64,000 nucleotides of DNA from an uncultured Bacteroidia bacterium (lineage in GTDB: Bacteria; Bacteroidota; Bacteroidia; Bacteroidales; F082). The stretch is from assembly GCA_902800965.1 (NCBI GenBank), contig CADCGK010000001.1:124001-188000 (forward strand). The letters run 5' to 3'. Below, piece by piece: positions 51,996 to 59,803 of the stretch. Each line of letters starts with the position of its first letter. Positions within the stretch are counted from its first letter, which is position 1. Position numbers and translations under genes: made by a program. The notes beneath the pieces were generated by a model, which did no database searches, was not told the origin of the DNA, and was given only the letters and a program-made list of their open reading frames with translations.

Positions 51996-52317
51996 CCCTG
52001 TCGTAGTGTGGCATTTCATCGGGCAAAACGATGGAGAACTCCACCAAGCCACCGACGATGGCCTTGGCATCATCCTCATACCACGGGGTCTGATAAATCA
52101 GCTTTTTCTTCCCTTTTTTTGAAATGGTGTAAACATTGGTGGCGGCATCGTCAAGCAGATGCCGAATGATCTGCTGCGAGCGCTCGTTGTGGCATTTCAT
52201 AAGGTCACGGCCACGGGCGTCGCCATTAACCTCAATCGAGCTGTCGTTTTGGTACAAAATCTCACCATCTTTCTTGCTAACAGTGATGGCGATGTTCAAT
52301 CTTTTGTAATAGTCCAT
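51991..52317 (-). CDS. Single-PAS-domain mini-protein
   Basis: A 108-residue cytoplasmic protein that appears to be one PAS fold and nothing else: NIAITVSKKDGEILYQNDSSIEV, a middle helix with DLMKCHNERSQQIIRHLL, then KKLIYQTPWYEDD and GLVEFSIVLPDEMPHY. Similar stand-alone PAS proteins with the IYQTPWY and MPHY motifs occur in anaerobic Bacteroidota (from memory); their ligand and output are unknown. Its C-terminus and stop are in the hairpin repeat, and its leader is another repeat array. It follows the DUF4249 gene on the same strand. Confidence 0.78.
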   Translation of the reverse strand: MDYYKRLNIAITVSKKDGEILYQNDSSIEVNGDARGRDLMKCHNERSQQIIRHLLDDAATNVYTISKKGKKKLIYQTPWYEDDAKAIVGGLVEFSIVLPDEMPHYDRG

Positions 52318-52324
52318 GGTTATT

Positions 52325-52351
52325 CAGTTGTTCAGTTTTCAGTTAGCAGTT
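52325..52351 (+). repeat. 7-8-nt tandem array, CAGTTNN type, between DUF4249 and PAS genes
   Basis: Units CAGTTGTT, CAGTTTT, CAGTTAG, CAGTT on the plus strand, antisense to both genes. It overlaps the last codons and stop of the DUF4249 gene (TGA at 52339-52341) and ends 7 bp before the PAS ATG. Confidence 0.78.
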
Positions 52352-53319
52352 AAATCAATTGTCATCGTTACAGGTTGGCTTTGTCCACAGACCACGCCCA
52401 CGCCGTTCTTCACATTCGAATACACCTGACTGGGCTCCGTGAACAAGCCCATGGGGCCGTCCTCGATGGTTACGTACGAAGAGTACGTTTTCTTGAATTG
52501 GTACAGGCCGTAATCCACCCTCGACACTTCCAACACGAAAGGCTCATAGAACATATCAGTATGCATGCGCAGGTTCAATGAGAGGTCGTACTGGGTTCCG
52601 TCAAAATAGGAATCGTTGAACATGTTGTAGGGTCCGTTGGCGTAATACTCACCACCTCCAAACATGTCATCCACATGCTCAATGTTCATGAAGTCGGCGA
52701 AGACAGGATCAGTGGAAATGCAGCCTTCCAAACCATCCTTGGGAAAGAGGTTGTAATAGTCTTTCCCCGAAGGATCATCAATGATCAATGAGAAATAGAC
52801 GGTCTTACCATAATAATCGTCAGGGGTGCCCTCAATGCGAACCGTATCGAAGCTTAGCACGTTGGGCGCAGAAGGTATCTTGGTCTCGGCTACCGCCGTC
52901 TTTTCAAACTCACTGGAACTCACTTCAAAACGCAGCTCGTCCCCCTCACATAGGATATAGGTTCCTTCGCAATAGTTAAAGGCAAGGCGCAACCGCTCCG
53001 CCGTCAAGATACTGTCTGGGTCTTCACTCCAGATGCCGTATGACTCCATCACCAAGGAATCCCGCACTTGGAGCGATTCCTTGAAAACTCCGTTCACATA
53101 AAGATCCGCATGGACATCCTTCACCCGGAAATCTGATTCGACCTCATCGGTATAGAACGAGGTCTTTTCCACATAGAGCCTTGCTGGCTCACCTACATGC
53201 TGAATGCCATTCACAACCAACAGCGGCTCTGGAGCGATATCGGTGTACAGGATTTCCTTTTCACAGGCGGTCAATCCCGCCATTATGATAATGATCAATA
53301 ATACTTTAACGTGTCTCAT
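52339..53319 (-). CDS. DUF4249 surface lipoprotein
   Basis: A 326-residue lipoprotein (signal ending LTAC, Cys19) with the DUF4249 pattern: EPLLVVNGIQHVGEPARLYVEKTSFY near the start, a beta-sandwich with PSAPNVLSFDTVRIEG, and a C-terminal EVSRVDYGLYQFKKTYSSY followed by the expected FTEPSQVYSNVKNGVGVVCG block. Such lipoproteins are regularly encoded after a SusC-like TonB receptor and are presumed to cover its barrel. Here the receptor gene lies 38 bp upstream. The last residues (TAN, stop) come from the repeat array. Confidence 0.9.
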   Translation of the reverse strand: MRHVKVLLIIIIMAGLTACEKEILYTDIAPEPLLVVNGIQHVGEPARLYVEKTSFYTDEVESDFRVKDVHADLYVNGVFKESLQVRDSLVMESYGIWSEDPDSILTAERLRLAFNYCEGTYILCEGDELRFEVSSSEFEKTAVAETKIPSAPNVLSFDTVRIEGTPDDYYGKTVYFSLIIDDPSGKDYYNLFPKDGLEGCISTDPVFADFMNIEHVDDMFGGGEYYANGPYNMFNDSYFDGTQYDLSLNLRMHTDMFYEPFVLEVSRVDYGLYQFKKTYSSYVTIEDGPMGLFTEPSQVYSNVKNGVGVVCGQSQPVTMTIDLTAN

Positions 53320-53325
53320 GATTCT

Positions 53326-53353
53326 TACTTCTGTCTTCTTTATTCTGTCTTCT
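53326..53353 (-). repeat. Heptamer array, AGAAGNN type, between TonB receptor and DUF4249 genes
   Basis: Four 7-nt units on the minus strand: AGAAGAC, AGAATAA, AGAAGAC, AGAAGTA, plus a partial AGAATC touching the DUF4249 ATG. It fills the 38-bp spacer. Confidence 0.82.
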
Positions 53354-53357
53354 TAAC

Positions 53358-55826
53358 CTACCACTTATATTGCCAACTGACGGTTGGAATGATGGGGAAA
53401 ATGCAAATCTGTCGCAAAGTCTTGTAACGCGCCACCGTCTGTCCTGTATGATCGGTCACTTTTTGCTCTCGTGGATATACGATAAACGGGTTGTTGTGAC
53501 AGAGCGTGTTATAAACATTTATACTGAAAATACGTTCGCAATGCTTTTTCTGCTTATGGAAATTGGCCACCAAGTCAAGACGCTGGTAGCTATTGAAGCG
53601 GTAGTTGTTGCGGCTTTCCACGTGCTGCACCGTTGGCGGATCATAGTAGAGATAGCCCTGGCCGTGGATCTCAGGTCCGTGGTAGCTTTGCAATGGCAGT
53701 GTGGCACAGTTGCCCGAGCTATAAATCCAAGTGGCACCCACGTCGATGCGGTCGTTGAACTCATACATCAGCACGATGTTCAGGTCGTGGCGACGATCGT
53801 ATTTCGCAGGAAACACCTCGCCAAAGTTCAGCTCCTGTCCGGGACGGTTGAAGAGACGGTCGGCATGGGCCCAAGTATATCCGACCCATCCCGTGAACTT
53901 GCCTACCTGTTTTTGAGCGAACAGTTCGATTCCATATGACCAGCCGTCGCCCATCACCACCTTGTCTTGCCAATCGGACTGGTCAAGCGAGAAGAACGAG
54001 GCGCCATCCTTGTATTCCATCACGTTGGCCATCTTCTTGTAGTAGCCTTCCACAGAAAACTCGAAGCCTTTCCAGTCGTAGAAAGCCCCGAGTGCCACCT
54101 GATGGGCGTTCATGGGAATTATCCTGCCTGTCACTGGCACCCATAGGTCGGTAGGTAGACTGATGGCATTGTTTGAAAGCAAGTGGATGTATTGGCTCAT
54201 GTAGGCATAACCGGCTTTCAAGGAGAAGTTCTCTGTCAGCAAAGCCCTTGCACTCAAACGAGGCTGGAGGCTGTGGTAGGTCTTGTGATCGACGCTGAAA
54301 GTGGAGTAATGCAAACCGGCGTTCAGTTTGAAGAAATTATTGATTTCCCAGTTGTCCTCCACATAAAGATCCGTTTCCAAAGCCCTGATTTTCGCATCGT
54401 TCGACACACTGTCGAAGGAAAAACCAGTCTGCTGGTTCTCTGATTGTTTCAGATGGATAGCCGCAACAGTTGGACTATAGGTGTGGTAAGTGAGGTTCGC
54501 TCCGAATTTCACGTCGTGGTTCTCGAATGGCTTGTAGTCGAAATCCGCCTTGGCGCTAACGTCATAAATGCCCGAATGCGCTCCCATGTCCATGCTCTCC
54601 AGGTAACTTGATTGGGACCCGATCGTTTCGCTGGAGAATCCCGCTTCCATGGAGTGACGATACTGGGTGTAGGTACCAGTGACGTTCATGAAAAGACTTG
54701 GCTGGATCACATGGTTCCAGCGGAGGGCGGCGATGCGGTTGCCCCATTTCCAGTTCAGGTTTAGCTTTTCAAGGCTGTTTACATCGCCATTATAATCGTT
54801 GTAGTATTCATCCTTGTATTTTATTCTGGCATACACCTTATCGTCGCCCGAATATAGGCTGAAGAAAAGGCGGTCCTTGTCGGAGAACTTATGGTTTACC
54901 TTCAGATTGAGATCATAGAAATAATAGCCGGCCCATGCAGAGTTTTTTCCCGTCTGGGTTTCCATCTTTGCAATAATGTTGGCAAGCGGCGCGGTAAACA
55001 AGTCATAATAAGTACGGCGAAAGGAAAAGTTGAACGAGGTCTTGCCTTTGATGATGGGACCTTCCACGTTGATCTTTGAGGCGATGAGCCCGATGCTGGC
55101 ATTGCCATGGTACTCGTACATGTCGCCGTCCTTCATGCGCACATCGACCACCGACGAGAGGCGGCCACCAAAACGTGCCGGAAAGTTGCCTTTATAGAGG
55201 GTGACGTTCTTGATAGCATCGGCATTGAAAGCCGAGAAGAAACCTGCGGCGTGGTTCACGTTGTAAAGCGGAACGCCATCGAGCAGGATTAGGTTCTCGT
55301 CAGGACCTCCGCCACGGACGTACATACCCGCAGAGCCTTCAGTGCCCGACTGCACGCCTGGCAGCAGCTGCAAGGCCTTGATCACGTCCGTCTCGCCAAA
55401 TAGCGCCGGCACTTTCTTCAACTGTAGCACAGGCATCTCGATGGTGCTCATCTGGGTGCCTTTCACATTGCTCTCGATGGCACGAGCCGTCACCGTCACC
55501 TCGTTCAGCTGGTTCGACTGCGCCAAAAAGACGTTGATCACAGTGTCGTTTTTCAAATCAAATCGGGCTTGGTAAGGATCATACCCCACGAATGAAACCC
55601 TAAAATCCACTGGTCCATCGGGCAACTTCAAGGTATAATACCCGAAGTTGTTGGTCACGGCACCCTTCATGGTGGCGGCATCATACACCGAAGCCCCAAG
55701 CAGGGTCTCCTGGCTCTTCCCGTCTGTAACATAACCACTGATGGTATGGGATCCGTTTGGACTTTGCGCCATCGCCCATGGTAAAAACAGCGACAGCAGC
55801 CACAAAAACAAGATACATTTCTTCAT
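53358..55826 (-). CDS. TonB-dependent receptor with carboxypeptidase-like regulatory domain
   Basis: An 822-residue outer-membrane transporter: signal peptide (about 1-20), a carboxypeptidase-regulatory-like domain (about 27-110, with ISGYVTDGKSQETLLGASVYD), a plug domain (about 115-235, including ALQLLPGVQSGTEGSAGMYVRGG) and a 22-strand-type barrel to the end. It pairs with the DUF4249 lipoprotein downstream, the usual partner of this receptor class; the imported ligand may be a metal chelate or peptide rather than a glycan, since no SusD is present. ATG 55826 is chosen because it starts the signal peptide and follows a consensus -7 box by 30 bp. Confidence 0.94.
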   Translation of the reverse strand: MKKCILFLWLLSLFLPWAMAQSPNGSHTISGYVTDGKSQETLLGASVYDAATMKGAVTNNFGYYTLKLPDGPVDFRVSFVGYDPYQARFDLKNDTVINVFLAQSNQLNEVTVTARAIESNVKGTQMSTIEMPVLQLKKVPALFGETDVIKALQLLPGVQSGTEGSAGMYVRGGGPDENLILLDGVPLYNVNHAAGFFSAFNADAIKNVTLYKGNFPARFGGRLSSVVDVRMKDGDMYEYHGNASIGLIASKINVEGPIIKGKTSFNFSFRRTYYDLFTAPLANIIAKMETQTGKNSAWAGYYFYDLNLKVNHKFSDKDRLFFSLYSGDDKVYARIKYKDEYYNDYNGDVNSLEKLNLNWKWGNRIAALRWNHVIQPSLFMNVTGTYTQYRHSMEAGFSSETIGSQSSYLESMDMGAHSGIYDVSAKADFDYKPFENHDVKFGANLTYHTYSPTVAAIHLKQSENQQTGFSFDSVSNDAKIRALETDLYVEDNWEINNFFKLNAGLHYSTFSVDHKTYHSLQPRLSARALLTENFSLKAGYAYMSQYIHLLSNNAISLPTDLWVPVTGRIIPMNAHQVALGAFYDWKGFEFSVEGYYKKMANVMEYKDGASFFSLDQSDWQDKVVMGDGWSYGIELFAQKQVGKFTGWVGYTWAHADRLFNRPGQELNFGEVFPAKYDRRHDLNIVLMYEFNDRIDVGATWIYSSGNCATLPLQSYHGPEIHGQGYLYYDPPTVQHVESRNNYRFNSYQRLDLVANFHKQKKHCERIFSINVYNTLCHNNPFIVYPREQKVTDHTGQTVARYKTLRQICIFPIIPTVSWQYKW

Positions 55827-55855
55827 AATAACTCGGTTTCGACGATTCATCAACG

Positions 55856-55863
55856 CAAAGATA
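55856..55863 (-). promoter_or_regulatory. -7 promoter box for the TonB receptor-DUF4249-PAS operon
   Basis: On the minus strand this reads TATCTTTG, an exact consensus match 30 bp before the ATG. Confidence 0.65.
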
Positions 55864-55900
55864 AACACTATTATTATCATATTACATATTTAAAAAATAT

Positions 55901-55908
55901 TATCTTTG
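55901..55908 (+). promoter_or_regulatory. -7 promoter box for the LptF/G operon
   Basis: TATCTTTG matches TAnnTTTG and lies 16 bp before ATG 55924, divergent from the TonB receptor promoter; this argues against an earlier TTG start. Confidence 0.65.
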
Positions 55909-55923
55909 CATATTTGTAGGCAA

Positions 55924-57381
55924 ATGAGAAAGCTCTATAAACTCATATTGAAATCGTTTCTCGGCAGCTTCGTCTTCACGTTTTTCATCGTGATATTCGT
56001 GCTGCTGATGCAGTTTCTATGGGTTTATGTGGATGATCTCGTGGGCAAGGGACTCTCGTTCAAGATTATCATGGAGCTCTTCTTCCATGCCTCCATCACC
56101 TTCGTGCCAATGGCCTTGCCTTTGGCCATCCTGCTGGCATCCATCATGAGTTTCGGTGACTTGGGTGAGCATTACGAACTAGTTGCCATGAAAGCCTCTG
56201 GCATCTCCATCTGGAAGGCCATGAAGCCTATTTTCATTTTTTCAGTTATGCTCAGCGGACTGGCCTTCATTTTCTCAAACAGCATCAACCCCGTGGCCAT
56301 GCTGAAGTTCAAGACTTTGCTTTTCGACGTGAGAAAGCAGAAACTGGCTTTCGACATCAAGGAAGGCGTGTTCTACAAAGACATAGATAATTATGTCATC
56401 TATGTTGACAAAAAAGGGAAAGACGGCAGCACCATCTACGGAGTGAAGATTTACGACCACACTGAGCGGGAGGGTAACAGCAAGATCATGGTGGCCGACT
56501 CCGGCATGATGTCGCTGAGTCCCAACCAGCGCACCATCGTCTTCACGTTGTATAACGGGCACAACTACACGGAAGACAACTCCAACAAGCAAACCTTCAA
56601 GTTCAACCGGCCTTTCGAACGGATGTCGTTCCGTGAAGAACAGATCAAATTCAGCCTTGCCAGTTTTGACCTGACACGTTCCAACGAGGAGATATACAAG
56701 TCATACCAAGCCATGATGAACATCCACCAACTCAGCACGGCATTGGACTCTTTGGAACGAAAATACGTCGAGAAACAGGAGAATTTCAGCCAGAGTTTCC
56801 AAAAACGTCTGAGCAACTATGAGAGTGGAAAACTCAAAACGGAGAATGGGAAACCTCTCACCTCTAACCTCTCACCTTTAACCTCCCATCTTCAGTGGCC
56901 TTTACTCGAGCATCTCGACCCCGAAGCGCGCAGTGCCGTGCTTGATGTTGCCGTTGGCATCTCACGAAATGCCAAGGACAACGTTTCGTTCAACAAACAA
57001 GACCTAGGCGCCCAGGACCTCAATATCAAGAAGCATAAAAAAGAATGGCACAAGAAGTTCACGTTAAGCTTCGCTTGCCTCATCTTCTTCTTCATCGGAG
57101 CGCCTCTTGGCACCATTATCCGAAAGGGAGGCTTGGGGTTGCCCGTCGTGATTTCCGTGTTGTTCTTCGTCATTTACTATATCATCTCAACCGTGGCGGA
57201 ACGCATGGCTGAATTCGGTGATCTCAATATGTTCCTAGGAGTTTGGATCTCCTCTCTCCTATTCTTCCCCGTCGGTCTTTTCCTGACCTTCAAGGCCACC
57301 ACCGACTCTTCTTTGCTCGACGCCGACAGCTGGAAGAAGATGTTCCACAACCTGTTTCACAGAAAAAAGACTGCATCATGA
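55924..57381 (+). CDS. LptF/LptG-family permease (YjgP/YjgQ)
   Basis: A 485-residue inner-membrane protein of the LPS-export ABC transporter: about three N-terminal helices (MRKLYKLILKSFLGSF start), a periplasmic beta-jellyroll-like domain (about 125-290), then three C-terminal helices with FFIGAPLGTIIRKGGLGLPVV, the family hallmark. With LptB and its partner permease it extracts LPS from the inner membrane. Residues 311-322 (PLTSNLSPLTSH) are encoded by an in-frame heptamer array in the linker between the periplasmic domain and the C-terminal helices. The next gene starts at its stop (ATGA). Confidence 0.93.
   Translation: MRKLYKLILKSFLGSFVFTFFIVIFVLLMQFLWVYVDDLVGKGLSFKIIMELFFHASITFVPMALPLAILLASIMSFGDLGEHYELVAMKASGISIWKAMKPIFIFSVMLSGLAFIFSNSINPVAMLKFKTLLFDVRKQKLAFDIKEGVFYKDIDNYVIYVDKKGKDGSTIYGVKIYDHTEREGNSKIMVADSGMMSLSPNQRTIVFTLYNGHNYTEDNSNKQTFKFNRPFERMSFREEQIKFSLASFDLTRSNEEIYKSYQAMMNIHQLSTALDSLERKYVEKQENFSQSFQKRLSNYESGKLKTENGKPLTSNLSPLTSHLQWPLLEHLDPEARSAVLDVAVGISRNAKDNVSFNKQDLGAQDLNIKKHKKEWHKKFTLSFACLIFFFIGAPLGTIIRKGGLGLPVVISVLFFVIYYIISTVAERMAEFGDLNMFLGVWISSLLFFPVGLFLTFKATTDSSLLDADSWKKMFHNLFHRKKTAS
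56854..56888 (+). repeat. In-frame heptamer array inside the LptF/G gene
   Basis: Five exact units CCTCTCA, CCTCTAA, CCTCTCA, CCTTTAA, CCTCCCA (the complement of AGGTTAA/AGGTGAG type). They encode PLTSNLSPLTSH, sharing SNLSPLTS with the S41 protease insertion. Confidence 0.92.
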
Positions 57382-58595
57382 AAATACTCCTTCTCTGCAA
57401 CAAATCGCCTTTCCCTGCCTTCGAAGGCGGCCCCATGGCCATGAACAGCATCGTCACGGGCCTGCTCAACGCCGGACACAAGGTGAAGATTATGGCGGTA
57501 AACAGCGCCAAGTTCAATGTCACGATGGAAGACATCCCCGAGGATTACCGTCAACAGACTGGCATCGAGCTGATCGATGTGGACCTGCGTGTCAAACCCA
57601 TGAAAGCGTTTGCCAACCTCTTCTCTTCCAAGTCATATCATGTGGAACGGTTCATCTCGAAAGACTTCAATAACCGCTTGATCGAAGTGCTGAAAAAGGA
57701 TTCCTACGATGTGGTACAACTTGAAACGCTCTTCATGACGCCATACGTCGAGACTATACGAACCTATTCGAAAGCCGTGATCGTGTTGCGCGCACACAAC
57801 GTCGAACACCTCATCTGGGAACGTATCGCCAAAAGCACACGGTTTTTCCTCAAACGTGCCTATATCAAACATCTGGCCAGGACACTAAAAAACTATGAGC
57901 TCAACGCCATCAGCCAAGTCGATGGCATCGCCGCCATTACGAGAAAGGATGCGGCTTTCTTCAGAAAATACTGCGCCACTACCACCATCGACATCCCGTA
58001 CGGGGTTTATCCTGAGGAGTTCGTCCCCAACTACAGCATCGAGGGCAAGCCCACTTTCTATCATATCGGATCCATGAACTGGATGCCCAACGAGGAAGGT
58101 ATCCGATGGTTTATCAGCGATTGTTTGGATGCCGTGGTTGCCAAGGTCCCTGATTTTGTCTTCCATCTGGCAGGGCGCCATATGCCCGAATGGCTCAAAA
58201 ATCTCAAGAACAAACATATCGATGTTATCGGTGAGGTGCCTGACGCCAAAGAGTTCGTTGCAAACCACGACGTAGCCATCGTACCCTTGCTCTCGGGCAG
58301 CGGCATCCGCATCAAGATCATTGAGTCGATGGCGTTGGGCAAAACGGTCATCACCACCTTGGTCGGAGCCGAAGGCATCCTTTACGATGAGGACACCAAC
58401 ATCATCATCGCAGAAAACAAAGCCAAGATGGCCGAGGCCATCCGGCGCATCGATGAAAACCCGGCAGAAGCCGAGAAGATAGGACGAGCAGCTCGGAAAC
58501 TGGTCGAAGAGATCTATGACAACCGCAAGATCACGGAAAGACTCCTGCTCTTCTATGAACAAATCAAGCCTTCGTCGAAAATCACTTTCGTTTAG
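57378..58595 (+). CDS. Glycosyltransferase family 4 enzyme
   Basis: A 405-residue GT-B fold glycosyltransferase: N-terminal acceptor lobe from MKILLLCNKSPFPAFEGGPMAMN with the glycine-rich loop, and a C-terminal donor lobe containing GSMNWMPNEEGIRWF, the NHDVAIVPLLSGSGIRIKI motif and the donor-binding EX7E-like region SMALGKTVITT. The start is the ATG that overlaps the LptF/G stop by 4 bp. It is followed 2 bp later by a second related glycosyltransferase. Together they may build part of the LPS core or a surface glycan, consistent with the LPS exporter upstream. Donor and acceptor are unknown. Confidence 0.9.
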   Translation: MKILLLCNKSPFPAFEGGPMAMNSIVTGLLNAGHKVKIMAVNSAKFNVTMEDIPEDYRQQTGIELIDVDLRVKPMKAFANLFSSKSYHVERFISKDFNNRLIEVLKKDSYDVVQLETLFMTPYVETIRTYSKAVIVLRAHNVEHLIWERIAKSTRFFLKRAYIKHLARTLKNYELNAISQVDGIAAITRKDAAFFRKYCATTTIDIPYGVYPEEFVPNYSIEGKPTFYHIGSMNWMPNEEGIRWFISDCLDAVVAKVPDFVFHLAGRHMPEWLKNLKNKHIDVIGEVPDAKEFVANHDVAIVPLLSGSGIRIKIIESMALGKTVITTLVGAEGILYDEDTNIIIAENKAKMAEAIRRIDENPAEAEKIGRAARKLVEEIYDNRKITERLLLFYEQIKPSSKITFV

Positions 58596-58597
58596 CC

Positions 58598-59800
58598 ATG
58601 AAGATCTTTGTACTCTTACCCCGCATACCCTATCCGCTTGAGAAAGGCGACAAACTAAGGGCTTTCAACCAGATCAAACAACTGGCCAAGCACAATGACA
58701 TCATTCTCTGCGCCCTCAACGACAACCCAAGAGTTGATGAACAGTTGGCCTTCCAAGCTTTGCAACCCTATTGCCAGTCGATTAACTTCATCAAGATCAC
58801 CAAACTGCAGATCATGCTCGGACTCATCAGGGCTTTCCTGATGGGATTGCCCATGCAATGCGGTTATTTCTATAACAAAAAGTCCGCTCGTAAGATTGAC
58901 CAGCTGATCGCAAAGCACCAACCTGAAATGCTTTACGGCCAGCTCCTTCGCGTAGCGGAATACATCCGTCACAAGGGCCTGCCGAAAGCCTTGGACTATC
59001 AAGACGTCTTTTCCTACGGCATGAAACGCCGCCGCGACATCGCCAACTTCCTTACCAGGCCTGTCTATAATATGGAATACAAGCGACTCTGCCGCTACGA
59101 GGCCGCCATCTTCGAAGATTTCAATGTTAAGACCATCATCAGCGAACCAGACCGCGATCTGATTCCGCATCCCAAAAAAGACGAGATTCTCATCATCCCC
59201 AACGGCGTGGATCACGACTTCTTCAAACCGCAGCAGCAAGAGAAAAAATACGACATCGTATTTACCGGCAACATGAGCTATGCCCCCAATGTCAATGCCG
59301 TCGATTATCTTGCCAACGAGATTCTTCCATTGGTATGGAAGCGACTTCCAGAAGCCAAGATGTACATCGCCGGCGCTTCCCCCGACCCCAAGGTGAAGAA
59401 AGCCGCCTCGGATCGTATCATCATCAGTGGCTGGCTCGACGACATCCGTGATGCTTATGCCCAAAGCCGCGTCTTCATTGCTCCAATGCGCATCGGCACT
59501 GGCTTGCAAAACAAGCTGTTGGAAGCCATGTCGATGGGGTTGCCTGCCATCACCTCACCTTTGGCCAATTCCTCCTTGGGTGCCAAACCTGACGAGGAAA
59601 TCCTAGTGGGTAGCAATGCTGAAGAAATGGCGCAACATATCATCACCTTGTTGACTGACAAAGAAAAAGCAGACCGCCTCGCCCAAGCAGGCTTCGATTT
59701 CACCAACCGCGTTTACGATTGGGAAAAATCCACAGCGATCCTTGAACAAGCCATGGCAAAAACCTTGAACGGCGAATTTTACGAATTAAACGAATCTTGA
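58598..59800 (+). CDS. Glycosyltransferase (GT4-like, TIGR03087-type)
   Basis: A 400-residue GT-B enzyme beginning KIFVLLPRIPYPLEKGDKLRAFNQIKQL, with DYQDVFSYGMKRR in the acceptor lobe and VFTGNMSYAPNVNAVDYL, SGWLDDIRDAYAQSRVFIAPMRIGTGLQNKLLEAMSMG in the donor lobe (the latter covers the nucleotide-sugar site). The opening resembles the sugar transferases (TIGR03087-like) often found in exopolysaccharide loci. It directly follows the first glycosyltransferase and precedes ettA by 3 bp. It is probably in the same LPS or glycan pathway; the sugar specificity cannot be read. Confidence 0.9.
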   Translation: MKIFVLLPRIPYPLEKGDKLRAFNQIKQLAKHNDIILCALNDNPRVDEQLAFQALQPYCQSINFIKITKLQIMLGLIRAFLMGLPMQCGYFYNKKSARKIDQLIAKHQPEMLYGQLLRVAEYIRHKGLPKALDYQDVFSYGMKRRRDIANFLTRPVYNMEYKRLCRYEAAIFEDFNVKTIISEPDRDLIPHPKKDEILIIPNGVDHDFFKPQQQEKKYDIVFTGNMSYAPNVNAVDYLANEILPLVWKRLPEAKMYIAGASPDPKVKKAASDRIIISGWLDDIRDAYAQSRVFIAPMRIGTGLQNKLLEAMSMGLPAITSPLANSSLGAKPDEEILVGSNAEEMAQHIITLLTDKEKADRLAQAGFDFTNRVYDWEKSTAILEQAMAKTLNGEFYELNES

Positions 59801-59803
59801 AAT

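Noticed and set aside
57243..58595. Longer N-terminus for the first glycosyltransferase inside the LptF/G gene
   Set aside because: The extra 45 residues are the LptF/G sequence read in another frame; the ATG overlapping the stop codon gives the family start.
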